DNA of 64,000 bases from NCBI GenBank assembly GCA_032622095.1, contig CP136066.1:118189319-118253318 (forward strand). Reading direction: 5' to 3'. Below, piece after piece: positions 12,117-24,330 of the stretch. How positions within the stretch are numbered: position 1 is the stretch's first letter; every line of letters starts with the position of its first letter. Source of the DNA: Siphonodentalium dalli (taxonomy: Eukaryota > Mollusca > Scaphopoda > Gadilida > Siphonodentaliidae). Below the pieces are notes generated by a model. It ran no database searches. It was not told where the DNA came from and saw only the letters and a list, made by a program, of their open reading frames with translations. The position numbers and the translations under genes were made by a program.

Positions 12117-13402
12117 CGTTTTGCTTACATTTTAAACGTGGGTTTGATATAGAATGGCAGATTGCAAATGTATGATGATCCACGCGACACAGAATGTATA
12201 CTATAAACCGGTGTAGTGGGGAATAACTTATTGGGTCTTTATTTTTCTATTGATGATGGTTTGCATATTAAACGGTGACCGTTGATCCAAATGAGGACAA
12301 GTTACCTAATCGCAAAAACACTTGTACGAAATAAACATTTGCATTGTTTACGGCACCACTCAGCACTGGTTTACGGTACCGTCTAATTTTATTATAATTC
12401 GACGAAGTAACAAATTAATGGAGAGGTCAAGTGACCAATACTGAATGGGCAAATCTCCGCAGCTAAAGTCAGAGTTGCAAACATTTCTGGGTGTGACTGT
12501 GTGCTGTATTGAAAACAATACACATTTATTTGGCAGGTCGGCTTAGACTTTGTTCCTTTAGAAAGTTGATGTATTTATTATTTTATTTTTTACTGATATT
12601 TCCAAACTTGGTCGTGTTGTAACTTTGATTCCAGAAAACAATTCTCAAAAATAAAGTTATAGCAAAAAAGCCCAGCCGTGTAGACCCGTTTAATCATATT
12701 GCTGCTTTAGTGCCCATATAACTGCTTCATATTTTACTTTTGCTGGGGAGATTTGCATGGAAATTCCCATTCAAACATGGTCTCTTGAACTGCCCCTTAA
12801 TAGCACTTGCTTTACGAGAATTCAGACATTGGCCACATCAAAACGCAGGTTTGAAATATGACACAGAAAATAGCATGAGTTGCCTTATACAGTAAAACCT
12901 CCCTCGCCAATCCGAATGAAATGTCCGGTCCCGAATTCACCCACGTGCATTCTCACTAAAAATTACCTCTAAAATCCGGAACCTCCAAATTCCGGATATC
13001 GGACGGGTTTGTCAGTCCATAATTAAGCGAACACTGTGATTATTAGCTCTGAATACCGGACGAGATCTCGTATCTGCCGATACGAGATCGGTCGAGACGA
13101 GAGTATAGCGATTACGTACTCCAGTATAAGCGGACCGTTTAATTAGCGTTCTTTTGTTCGGCGTATGCTTTGAACTGGATTGCAACAACCGGAGTTTGAT
13201 TAGATATCTACGCTCATTTCACACATTGAGTGAACAATGGTGATTTCACAGATCGAGAATTAGAGCACTGACATATTGTTTTTGCAACAGTTATTGCGTC
13301 GAGTTAATTGGACTCGGTTTTTACAACCATTGTCAAAACAATAAATTGCTATAATTGCCCGATTTTGGCGTATAGTCAGCATAACAGTTTGAATCTTTCA
13401 CA

Positions 13403-13591
13403 ATGACTGAGCCTTCACGAAAACGACATCGAACAGAGTTAACACTAGACCAGAAAGTCAAACTTATTAAAGATCTCAGCTCAACGCCTAAGCCGACATG
13501 CAAAGAACTAAGTGTTAAATATGGCATCGGCAAATCAACGATCAGCGACATCGGCAAGAATGGAGACAGTTTCTTTCTAAAGTCGGACTAG
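13403..13591 (+). pseudogene. Tigger/pogo transposase N-terminal fragment (CENP-B-type HTH)
   Basis: The 62-codon frame begins MTEPSRKRHRTELTLDQKVK and continues through LIKDLSSTPKPTCKELSVKY to GIGKSTISDI. That is the CENP-B N-terminal helix-turn-helix: a basic arm, LTLDQKVKLI as helix 1, then the recognition helix IGKSTISDI. Full transposases of this family run to about 500 residues with a CENP-B second HTH and a DDE domain. Both are absent here, because the frame ends in unrelated sequence at the deletion point. It can bind DNA at most and cannot transpose. Confidence 0.85.
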
Positions 13592-13792
13592 TTGCACAAA
13601 TCATGTTCTATATATGTTTTATATAATTTGTTATGTTTGTATTTTACATTTTACTAAGTGTTAAATATGGCATCGGCAAATCAACGATCAGCGACATCGG
13701 CAAGAATGGAGAGTTTCTTTCTAAAGTCGGACTAGTTGCACAAATCATGTTCTATATATGTTTTATATAATTTGTTATGTTTGTATTTTACA
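13507..13792. repeat. Tandem duplication, period 146 bp
   Basis: The segment starting ACTAAGTGTTAAATATGGCA at 13507 repeats from 13653. The second copy differs mainly by a 2-bp deletion (GGAGACAG to GGAGAG). The duplicated unit includes the end of the HTH-coding segment and the 3' sequence of the Tigger relic, so it arose after the internal deletion. Confidence 0.9.
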
Positions 13793-14883
13793 TGTATTCG
13801 TTCTCGTAATTATTCAATAAATTCTCATTAATCAATAATACAATCTTGGTCATTCTTGGTATTAAACGGCGGCAATATATCACCGACGGTGACGCGATTT
13901 TCTATAAACCGGACACCTCTCTAAACCGGACGGAAGGGCCGGTCCGAAGGGTGTTCGGTTTAGAGAGGTTTCACTGTACTATAAATTTGGTCTGGGGGGG
14001 GGGGGGGGGGGACATTTATTTGGGACTTAATTTAATCTTCTGTTTATAAAAGTTTCATTATACGGAGTTTGAATTGTCCGATATTAACCAAATCCGAGAT
14101 TTAGTAAATCGGAGAAATTATTATACAAAACTCAAATCACATCGTCGTTTTGATATCGGAGAAAACTCCGATGAAATCTGATAAAATCGGAGTTTTAACA
14201 TCGTAGTTTTCATATCGGAGAAAAATTCTGATTTCATCGGAGTTTTGTTCAGTGTTCATCGGAATTTTCACCGGAATTCTTGATCGGAGAAAAAACTCCG
14301 ATCTGAGAAATTCCGATGATGGAGGGAGAAATTTCCGATTAAAACTCCGATTAAAAGCTCCGATCACCGACAGAAATTCCGTCGGAATTGGACAAGGTCC
14401 CTAAGTTGCATTTATACCCTGCCTGAAAAAAATATTGGTGGGGGATATAGCAATGGCTTCCGTCCATCTGTCTGTCCCGAAAAGATGTCCGGGGATTTTT
14501 TTTAACAATTACCAATGGATTTCAAAGTATTTGGTATGTGAGTTCACAAGGGGAATATTATGATGTCAAACCTTTAGAAAGTTTCCATACAGCATGGATT
14601 TCTTGGAATAAGTCTTTATGATTTTATTGGTAATGGGACCTGTGCTCTCTTCTTGCTCAATTTCCACCCCATCCTGAAAAGTTAAAAGTTAAATAGGATC
14701 AAGTGTTAAATTTACATCCCCAATTATAACTTTAATGTTACCTGTGTTAAAATTTGAAATTCAAACCATGCACAGATTGGTCCTTCAGTTATCCAGCTGC
14801 AGTCAATTCCAATAACTAGTAGAATATTGAACACCAACAAAATACATATATTCTTTGCAATGGCAGAAATAGGATTGCTGAAA

Positions 14884-15815
14884 TAAACGAGAGGCCGTTT
14901 GATATTATAAAATAATATAGTTATTTAATTAATGGAAAAGATTAATTACATGGAATGGGTAAAAGGGATTAAATCACCTATCTCTGCCCTATTTGATCCA
15001 ATGTAAGTCCAAGCAGCCAAGGACCTAGAGCTCCATTTGTCTAGTTAAATAAATTCAAATGGCTAAGTTGTGGTTAAAAGATAGCTAAAACAATTTATCC
15101 AATAATACACTAATCTGTGTGTGGCCAATTCTCTTATATAGAGCTAAGATATGAGGGCTACAAATAACTCTTGATCCAATAAACCACATTGGCTCTTATC
15201 TCTCTCCCAGAGAAGCGGGTATTAATTAATAGTAAGTTACTTGGGTTATAATCTGGATAATTCTTAGATGAAAAAGGACCATAACTCCGGTATAAAAAAT
15301 CAGATCAAACCCATATTCGAGCTTGATCTGTATTTTGAGTTGAGAAACTCACATACTAACTTTGGTTCTCATCAGATAAAAAATGGTTGATTTATTGAAA
15401 CATGCATGAATTCTATGTCAAAGGCAATAACTCTATAAAAGAACATAGCATCAAACCCATATTCGAACTCGATCTGTATTGTGGGCTGAGAAATTCAATG
15501 CCAAATTTGGTTCTGATCAGATAAAAAATGTTTCAGTCATCACAGCATGCATAAATTCTAAGTCAAAAAAAGGCCATAACTCCGTGAAAAAAAAAACAAA
15601 AAAACTCAGATCAAACCCATATTCAAACTCGATCTGTATTTTGGGCTGAGAAACTCATATAAATAAATTGGTTCCGATCGGATAGAAAATATTTGAATTA
15701 TCGCACCATGCATGTCTACGGACAGACAAAAATGGACAGTTGGACAAATGATGAGAGGTCAATCCTGACAGTGGCGCTATGTGACCATACCATGGTATGA
15801 GTATACATACAAATT
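14884..15815 (+). mobile_element. Rolling-circle-like tandem-repeat element, family GGCCGATC, copy a
   Basis: The start AACGAGAGGCCG matches the start of copy c (25463) and, inverted, of copy b (17568), although the 5' hairpin is eroded here. The body has three monomers of about 147 bp (15279, 15425 and 15573), each with ATAACTC and CATATTC followed by CGATCTGTATT. A degenerate ACGG/ACAG tract follows near 15716, then the 3' hairpin ACCATACCATGGTATG near 15795. No coding capacity. Confidence 0.6.
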
Positions 15816-16357
15816 ACTCAGCTTTTTATTATATCAGTACAGGTAGGTCCCTGATACCATACTCATCTACCCAAGGATGAACATCATACAATAATACAAG
15901 AAAGCTGTAGTTTGGGAGCCAGGATGGTTTTAATTACACTATCGCGCAAGTGAAGGTTTGATGTTCTCGATTTGTTGGTGGTGATAGACCATCTTTACAT
16001 CGAATACTCTATTATGTTCACTGATCATAAAAACACTTGACTTAAGAACGGAAATTTCCATGGCATTTTCAAATAAGAAGGGTTCTAGGGGGACCCAAAA
16101 ATGTCAATATTTCTCTTTTAATTACACAATCGCGAAAATCCACCATTTATTCCTGGAATAGTCTACTGTATTCACTGATCATAAAAACACAACTTAAGAA
16201 CGCAAATTTCCTGGCGTTTCAAATAAGAAGGGGTCTTCTAGGGAGACCCACTTTTAATTACAGTATCGCGCAAGTCCACCATTTTTACCTGGAATAGTCT
16301 ATTATGTTCACTGATCATAAAAACACAACTTAAGAATTTGCATTCTTAAGTTGTGTT

Positions 16358-17568
16358 TTTATGTTTAATACCCATACCATAGTATGGTATTAAACATAGT
16401 GTCGTTGTCCGGATTGACCACTCATCGTTCGTCCGTCTGTCTGTCTGTCCGTCTGTCCGTAGACACTTTACACATAATGCGATAACTGAAACATTTTCAA
16501 TCTGATCGGAACCAAATTTGGTATATGTGAGTTTCTCAACACAATATACAGATTGAGTTCGAATATGGGTTTAATCCAACTATTTTTAACTGAGTTATGG
16601 CCCTTTTTCGAAAAAATATCACTCTTAAAAAAAAAAACAATTTGATTGATTTTCCTTGCTCAAATTTAACACAAAAAAAACCAAAACAAAAAATAAATAC
16701 AAAAAATATGTAATAAAATATGTTTTTTTTTAAATAATTAAAAACAATTTTGTTTTTAAGTTAACAAAATTTGAAGAAAAAAAACACCATTATAACTCTG
16801 CCAAGGGTACCCCGAGTCACCACACCAAATTTGTTTAAATCGGTCAAAAATATTGTGTTATGTACTGGTAAATTTGTTTGGATTGACATTAATTCCAATT
16901 CACTAATTCCATCCCATGCCTTTGGACTACTTAACTATTGATAAGGCTATATTATTTTCTGATGTCTCTTAATATGCCAATGTGCAGATAATCTGATAAA
17001 GAAAGCTATGGTATCTAATTTAAAATAAAGATTCAACAATAAACATCACATGATATTAAAAGTAGACTTGGACATCTGTGCTGCCTTGCACAGCTGAAGA
17101 TATCACTCAACAGATGGTCTGAGGTCATTATAAATGTTATTGGTTTAATAAAGATATCAGCTTTCAACATAAACAATTCCTGTGATTTGTTGACAGCTCT
17201 GCTATATAATTGATATTAATGGGTCAGCAGTGAGGTGGCTTATCTTGATCTATATTGTTTGTAGAATTTGATACATTATTATTGTAAACTTAAATTGGAC
17301 TCTCTTAACCCAAGTATTCCATGTCCCGGTCACCTTTCACATTTAACCCAAGGCTGTTGTGGTCCAGCATTACAGATCATGTACCAGTGCATTCTCTTAT
17401 ATAAATGTGAGTGACCCAATAATTTGTGTTATGTACATTTGTCAAAAATAGTACATAACAGTATACTCTATAATTCAATACCAAAACTCTCATTTATGAT
17501 TCCAATCATAGTAATTTACTATCGCCAAGGGATGGGTTAACATCTGCCGATCATGATCGGCCTCTCAT
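16358..17568 (-). mobile_element. Rolling-circle-like element, family GGCCGATC, copy b
   Basis: Read on minus it starts with the hairpin GGCCGATCATGATCGGC and then GTTAACCCATCCC (17568 downwards). It ends with a TACGGACAGACGGACAGACA-type tract (about 16430-16460) and the hairpin ATACCATACTATGGTATGGG (about 16362-16385). One recognisable monomer core remains at 16500-16600. It is inserted exactly at the A/T junction of the fold-back array, which resumes on the other side with TGATCAGTGAATACAG. Confidence 0.7.
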
Positions 17569-17899
17569 TATGATCAGTGAATACAGTAAACTATTCCAGG
17601 AAAAAATGGTGGACTTGCGCGAATGTGTAATAATTAAATGTGAAATTTTGGGGTCCCCTTAGAAGACCCCCCTTCTTATTTGAAAACGCCAGGTAATTTG
17701 CTTTTTCAAGTTGTGTTTTTATGATCAGTGAATACAGTAGACTATTCCAGGAAAAAATGGTGGACTTGCGCGATTGTGTAATTAAAAGTGAAATTTTGAC
17801 ATTTTTGGCTCCCCCTTCTTATTTGAAAATGCCAGGAAATTTTCAATTATAAATTGTGTTTTTATGATCAGTGAATACAGTAGATCATTTCAGGAAATG

Positions 17900-19095
17900 A
17901 AAGTGTCAATGACACTGTAGCTCAACTTGGAAAGGGAATAATTTCATGTGTTACAGTCAATGGAGTGATTAGGAATGCGGAAAGTTGAAATGCCTAGTTA
18001 TGCAAAGAGTAAAATCCAAGATGGCCACTGGCAGTCTGGCAGCCATGTTTATTTTCCGAATGACCCCAAAAAGGTTCCCATTTATATGTCATTGTCATCA
18101 TCCATCACAAATTTCATGATGATCCGACCAAAGCTACGACCTGTAGCCCGTGCCAAAAGATTTAGTCATGCAAAGAGTAAAACCAAGATGGCTGCGGGCG
18201 GCCATGTTTTTTGGTCGAACGACCCCAAAATGACTCGTTCACATCTACATGTCAATATTAACATAAACGACAAATTTCATGATGATCAGACGAACAGTAT
18301 GACCTGTAGCCTGTGCTAATGAATTGAATTTTGAAATCCAAGATGGCCGCTGGCAGCCATGTTTTTTGCCAAATGACCCCAAAATAACTCGTTCCCATCT
18401 ACATGTCAATGTCAACAGCCATGACAAATCTCATAATGATCCGACCAAAGGTACAACCTGTGGCCCGTGCCAAAGGATTTAGTCATGCAAAGAGTAAAAT
18501 CCAAGATGGCTGCTGGTGGCCATGTTTTTGGCCGAACGACCCCAAAATGACTCGTTCCCATCTACATGTCAATATTAACATAAACGACAAATTTCATGAT
18601 GATCAGACGAACAGTATGACCTGTAGCCTGTGCTAATGAATTGAATTTTGAAATCCAAGATGGCCACTGGGAGCCATGTTTTTTGCCAAATGACCCCAAA
18701 ATAACTCGTTCCCATCTACATGTCAATGTCAACAGCCATGACAAATCTCATAATGATCCGACCAAAGGTACAACCTGTGGCCCGTGCCAAAGGATTTAGT
18801 CATGCAAAGAGTAAAATCCAAGATGGCTGCTGGTGGCCATGTTTTTGGCCGAACGACCCCAAAATGACTCGTTCCCATCTACATGTCAACATTAACAAAC
18901 ACGACAAATTTTATGATGATCAGACGAGCAGTACGGCCTGTAGCCCCTGCTAATGGATTGAATTTTGAAATCTAAGATGGCCACTGGCGGCCATGTTTTT
19001 TTGCCGAATGACCCCAAAATGATTCGTTCCCATCTACTTGTCAATGTCAACAGCCATGGCAATAGCTCAAACTTTACAAAGTAAAGTTGAGCTTA
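17900..19095 (+). mobile_element. Tandem-repeat element with 317-bp higher-order period
   Basis: The 5' end has a hairpin AGTGTCAATGACACT followed by GTAGCTCAACTT. The 3' end has a hairpin AGCTCAAACTTTACAAAG with TAAAGTTGAGCT, repeating that motif inverted. Between them, monomers of about 158 bp (CAAGATGGC, GACCCCAAAAT, CGTTCCCATCTACATGTCAA) alternate in two types, so the true period is 317 bp: the same features recur at 18245/18562 and 18403/18720. It sits inside a monomer of the fold-back array with AAATG on both sides. The 77-codon frames in it are repeat by-products. Confidence 0.7.
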
Positions 19096-19425
19096 AAATG
19101 GTGGACTTGCGCGATTGTGTAATTAAAGGTGAAATTTTGACATTTTTGGGTTTGCCTAGAAGACCTAGAAGGAAATTTCCGTTCTTTTGAAGTTGTGTTT
19201 TTATGATCAGAAAACATAATAGAGTATTCAATGCAAAGATGGTGGACTTGCACGATAGTGTAATTAAAAGTAATTTTTTTGGTTTTGGGGGAGCCATCTG
19301 GCCCCTAAACGCCAGGAATGCGTAACTTAAGAAATTGGTTTTCCGTAATGATCTATCACCGCCAACAAATCGAGAGCATCAAACCTTCCTTGCACGATAG
19401 TGTAATTAAAACCCTCCTGGCTCCC

Positions 19426-21039
19426 TAACCAATATTCAAACCATTTAAAGTAATAGAAGAATTAAATGAGCTGACATTGACATCATGGATAATTGAAGGT
19501 CAAACACAACAATGAAAACTGTATGGACCTGATGGAATTACTTCTTCTTTTTTTCAGTGCAATTTTTCCCTGGTTAGAAGCCAGACCCACCCCATGATAA
19601 GTGTTATAGTTAAATGATACTGAGTAATTATTAATACTGGAAGCCCCCGCCAGCCCCTTCTCTTGAGTAATGCTCTATTTTGGTCCAGTATATAAGCCTG
19701 AACATTTAAATTAAAGGATTGCTATCCTGATGAATACAACAAAACACCATTGGAAAGCCACCCCCATTATGATCACAATGACCCAAGTCCCATTACAATA
19801 AATAAGCCGAAAAATAGATAAATAATAACCCCACTGGTTGTCGGCTATCTCTGTCGCAAATGCTCATATGACGTCAAATGAGTAGACTGATCAAAAATAC
19901 GGAATCGGAGTCGGAGTTAATTGTGTCTACCTATACGACGTCATCTGAGTGGTGATGTAAAATGAATCGGCATGAGTCAGAGTGTAATGGAATTACTGCG
20001 GAGCATGTCAATAATAATATTGTGTGTATGCGGTGAATTGTCATCGCCCTATGAGTTATCTTTATGCACATGATTTGTCATAAGTGCTGTTTGGGACGTT
20101 ATTGTTTGGACAAAAATACAGAAGGCCGATTGAGCGGGGTAGACAATACTGTTGTGTCAAAAATAAAGCTTATAAAAACAGAGGGCCGGCATGTGAAGTC
20201 TATATTCAGGTGCGTGTTCACGATGTTGTTTTAATGTTCCATATAAATGTCTTGAGTGTCTTGATAAGACATTGATCCCGACTCCATTCAGATGGATGAG
20301 ATCGTTTTGTTTTGATAGTAAAGGGAATTCCCCTAATCGCTACATCATTATCACGTGTTAAATCATGTCACCGCACCGATCGCTGATCATGTGACTTCGC
20401 CTGCAACATAAGATCTTCCGCATTTAAAAAATAAATAAATTATTTTGTTATAAAAACAAAGTTAGCGATCAATCACAAGATTATTTGGGCAAATTGGACA
20501 TTTTAATTATATAATATAGGTATATTGAAAGAAAATACTAACACATTTTCAGAATAATATTCCTTTAAAGTGATGTGAAACACTCCGATAGGGTGATCAA
20601 ATATAAATTGAGAATAATCTTTTTAAAGTAGTAATTTTTTAAAATATTATATCCAAATAGACAACACACACCGTCATTCTTATATATTAATTAAAGCAGT
20701 GACACTCGATGGCGAAATCGTTTTCGTTAGTTTATCGCCGATAGATGCGTTCCGAATCGAGTAGTAAATATTTACAATTAAGCGTAGTTCAGACTATGTT
20801 TTCTATGGAGTGGTAATGTCGATTTGCTTCAGATTTTCGGCAATGTTAGTAGATTGCTAGATTCCACTAGTTGGCATAGCCCCTGGAAACCAACATATCA
20901 GTTTCATGCACCACAGAACAAGTACATAATATGTCTTTAATTTCAGTAGTCATAATTTGTAATTAAACATGGATTTCAATTTTTTTTTACATGACATTGA
21001 ACAAATCTGCAATTGGGGATCAGATTCACCCAGTCACCT
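19426..21039. other. No gene recognised; low-repeat stretch
   Basis: The longest frame (63 codons at 20084) shows no domain. ATGACGTCA near 19868 and ACGACGTCAT near 19935 are CRE-like in core but isolated. I see no repeat family shared with the rest of the window. Confidence 0.5.
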
Positions 21040-21059
21040 AGACCTGCGTTTATAACTTT

Positions 21060-21500
21060 TTACACATTGTTGTAACGTTTGTCCCGCTCTGTCCCAAGGG
21101 TTACTATACTGGGACGCAGTTAACGATGAGAAATAAAAACGATTCTAAAAACTTCTGTAACCTCTGTCCCGCTGTGTCTGAAAGGTTACTCCTGGGATGC
21201 AGATAACAATGAGAAATACAAAAATTCTATAAACTTCTATAACGTCTGTCCCGCTGTCCCAAGGCTTACTACTGGGACACAGATAACGAAGAGAAATAAA
21301 AACAATTCTAAAATCTTATGTAATGTCTGTCCCGCTCTGCCCCAGAGTCTGTCTGGAACGCGGCTAAAGCTGTGAAATAATAACTCTTCTCTAAGTGTCT
21401 ACTGAGACGCAGATAACCATTAGAAATAAGTATATATGTCTTCTATCAGTTTTTGTAACACTTGTCCGGCTCTGTCCCAAGGCTTTCTACATGGGACAAA
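21060..21500. repeat. Tandem array, about 85-bp unit, five diverged copies
   Basis: The unit contains TGTAAC, GTCTGTCCCGCTCTGTCCCA, AGGCTTACTACTGGGAC, GCAGATAACGATGAGAAATA and a run of AAAACAATTCTAAAA. Copies start near 21070, 21155, 21238, 21320 and 21450, the last two shorter and more diverged. No coding. Confidence 0.85.
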
Positions 21501-21660
21501 AACATACCCCCATAACTAATCAACAAATAATTACATAACCAGTGTATAGATTAAGTGTTTTGATTATTAGAATTTTGAATCCAATATTCATTGCACACAC
21601 TGATAACAACTCTCTTCAAAGCATATATAAACAAAAAACAAGCACCGATTAGATGTCAAA

Positions 21661-21961
21661 GAGTTATGTAATGTTCCCTTTGTACAGTCGGCACCATTCA
21701 ATCAATGGTCCAATTACAAATCAATCTGGGTTTTCATGGAACGATATTTCCGAAGTACGAAACCTGCGATACTTTCGTCGCCTAACTTCGTCGGCACTGT
21801 CAATCTATTCAGAGCTTTTGAATTAGCTTTCCATCTCCATTTGGAGTAAAAAAAATGTTGGCCAAATGAAATTTTTATTGGCCAATTTCGAAACAAATAG
21901 CGATGACAAATTTTGAAACAAATTGCCCATTGTCAATTTGGCCACGACAGCACGAACACTG
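21661..21961 (-). mobile_element. End fragment of a hAT element related to 28365-29565
   Basis: The right edge CAGCACGAACACTG (21948-21961) is a near copy of the terminus of the complete element at 28365. For about 270 bp inward the reverse complement follows that element, with shared GACGAAGTTAGG and GACGAAAGTAT. The minus frame here reads RLTVPTKLGDESIAGFVLRK, which is more intact than in the other copy. This fragment may therefore come from a coding member. The opposite end was not found. Confidence 0.6.
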
Positions 21962-24151
21962 ATGTAGACATTTCTGATTAGGTACGACTAAATGCCCAAT
22001 TCTGAAACAGCGGTCTGCTTTGAACGATTAACGGTTTCAATCCGACATTGCCAGCCATTTACTCACATCTTGCCAAAATTCTGTTTACAAATGATCATAT
22101 CATGTACATGTACATGTATGGTATTCCTCAATGTTCACAGGAACATATTAGAACGATATTTCATTACTCCTGGTAAACCATCTTACAGAGGGCCTTTAAA
22201 AACCCCATCCTGATTTCAGATTAAGAATTTAGGGCTAATTATTTAGTTCCATTGGAAATGGCAACTCTTCTGAACAAAGCACAGATGCTATTATTCAATG
22301 TACCGGACATATTTATCAATACCTGTCTACGTTGCTGAGACCTAATAGAACTGGGGTGACTCGCTATGGTTACACAATCAATTAACCCCACATATTCCAA
22401 TTTGGAATAGACAGTTGGACACCCAGGATTGATATGCTCAGCTCCTACAATTGAGCCGGTTTTAGTTTACCCTATATTAATTGGGTCATTGAGTATCAAA
22501 CAATCACTTTTCTTATGGAATACCAGTAGCGATGGAATGCTCATATTCTACTACAAGACAGGTCATCTTTCTATTTTGGATCATGAATACATGTATGATT
22601 TGGGTCTTCACTGAACGATACTTAACCAGAATTTTTTATGGACCTTCTGTTTGATTAAAGGACATATGCACCACCCTGTCATAATGAGCTTTAGATGGAA
22701 ACCATATATAATATCACTGAACTGTAAGACTTTAAAGTTTAGTTCTATGACAAGTCTGGACAAATGGCACCTAATGTCCAACTCAAAGTATCCAAAAATA
22801 TTGGGTTGTCACCAACACACTGCTTTTGAGAGTGATTTATATCTAATACCTAATCTAATCAGATCAAATACCCTATTTTCCTAACATGCTTTGTCCAGTA
22901 AAGACAGTTTAAGAATCCCTTATATGTGCAAGTCGAGATTCATATTCTTGTTCTCAATTCACAAATTAAAAAAATTATTTCAAGCTTTTGTCTGCTGGTC
23001 TCAAGAAATCACATGGCGAACGACCATCTTTACATTACTCTTGGACAATTTATTCAACATACATGCATCTCCAGAGTATTCACAAATTGACTCTTTAGCA
23101 TTGAACTAGTGACTCTACCTTTGATGAAAACACACCAAGAATCTGGTCCAATGAACCATTTGTCACCATACATATATGTATTACTTATTTGCAACTCAAA
23201 GTTACATGTATTATCTTTATACTCTTTACCAATCTAAGTCCCTCATATCTGCATAAACAGCTACTTGTGTCTGCATTGAATGACATTACTGACAAGATAA
23301 CTATATTCTTGATCTCTCTGTACATAGCTAAATGTTTGCATAGAATCGAAGCAGTTAAACTGACCTAACCTCTTTTTATTAACCATCATGATGTAAAGCA
23401 AAAGTGTTTTGCTTTTACAATCACTGGGCGTCGGAGATGAATCTGGAATGAGCAAATCATACTTCTAATTTTGCATCAACTGCTCAACATTCCTCGGCTG
23501 ATATTGATATGTCTATTTACATACATGTATCTCATTGGAATACTCACTTTTCTGACCGAGGCAGTAGGAATTTTGTCATAAAGTCTAACATATTGAGGTG
23601 TTCAGGGTTCAGTGGACACTCTAATTTCCTTACCAGTACATCATTACTTGTCCCTCAGTGAACCACTTTCAGGTTTTTTCTTTTGTTAACCATCCTTGCA
23701 GAGGCCGCACTCATACTTTAAAGGTTAAAAATGGACCACATGATTCCATTAGTGGCTACATGTCTACCAAATCATAAACAACAGGGGAAACACCTTCAAT
23801 TTAGTTCAATGTTCTATATCTGGACTGTTTCTCAACCAGCACAACTGAATCTGCTAGCTATTGTATCTTTGGGGGACTGTTTACCAGTACCAATCTAGAG
23901 TTTATCCAAATAACACAGCACATACATGTGTCGATGCCTCATCACATGGAAAAGGTAGTCCATTGGTGCCATAATAATGTTAATTTTCATTTTCTTAATG
24001 TGATCAACTAGTCAACGTTTATCTACAATAGTATGAATGACCATATCTCGACCTGAACGTTACTGGTACATACTGCATGGTCTCATAATCCCATTCAATG
24101 TCTGACTTTTCAAGACTTTTATATCTAGTATCATAACCACCATCTCAGCCA

Positions 24152-24330
24152 TACAACACAACATAAGAGATATTTCTTCGTTTTTGATTTGATTGCCTAA
24201 TTTCAATATTCAATATTGAACCTCAATTTCCTGTATACTTTAAGTATACAGGAAATTGAGGTTCAATATTGAATATTGAAATTAGGCAATCAAATCAAAA
24301 ACGAAGAAATATCTCTTATGTTGTGTTGTA
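24152..24330. repeat. Perfect palindrome, 89-bp arms, 1-nt centre
   Basis: I compared the arms base by base. Positions 24152-24240 and 24242-24330 are exact reverse complements around the single base 24241. The left arm begins TACAACACAACATAAGAG and the centre is TATACTT-T-AAGTATA. A perfect, almost loopless palindrome of this length is unstable in DNA and usually young. It sits inside the decayed minus-strand coding region. Confidence 0.95.

Larger units (their letters stand above)
12890..13976 (+). mobile_element. Tigger/pogo-type element, internally deleted
   Basis: The ends are CAGTAAAACCTCCC on the left and the complement of CAGTGAAACCTCTC on the right, typical of Tigger elements. TA flanks both sides (12888-12889 and 13977-13978). 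The 1087-bp length is less than half of a full Tigger. It retains only the N-terminal DNA-binding part of the transposase (13403-13591), and an internal tandem duplication (period 146 bp) follows. The plus orientation is set by the transposase. Confidence 0.85.
866..14401. mobile_element. Candidate 13.5-kb element with TAA-flanked inverted ends
   Basis: The left end GGGAGCTTGTCCAATTCCGA reappears inverted at 14382-14401 with one mismatch, and the match continues for about 40 bp. Both ends carry subterminal arrays of CGGAG/ATCGG motifs (870-1085 and 14080-14385). TAA directly abuts both outer ends (863-865 and 14402-14404), as expected for a 3-bp duplication of the PIF/Harbinger kind. No Harbinger transposase is seen inside. 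The interior holds other insertions and a decayed multi-exon tract. The ends could alternatively be two separate solo ends or MITEs in opposite orientation. Confidence 0.4.
15914..19425. mobile_element. Fold-back array of about 145-bp monomers
   Basis: The outer ends are inverted copies: GGGAGCCAGGATGGTTTTAA on the left and the complement of TTAAAACCCTCCTGGCTCCC on the right. Monomers with GATCATAAAAACAC, GGACTTGCGCGA and TTCTTATTTGAAA run on minus from 15930 to 16340 and on plus from 17570 to 17900 and 19096 to 19425. The symmetry centre is a hairpin with 14-bp arms (CACAACTTAAGAAT, loop TTGC) near 16325-16356. Two other elements interrupt it (16358-17568 and 17900-19095). No target-site duplication is seen. 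Confidence 0.6.

Noticed and set aside
18245-18953. Frames of 60-77 codons repeated at 317-bp spacing on both strands
   Set aside because: By-products of the dimeric tandem repeat. No start context and no known protein.
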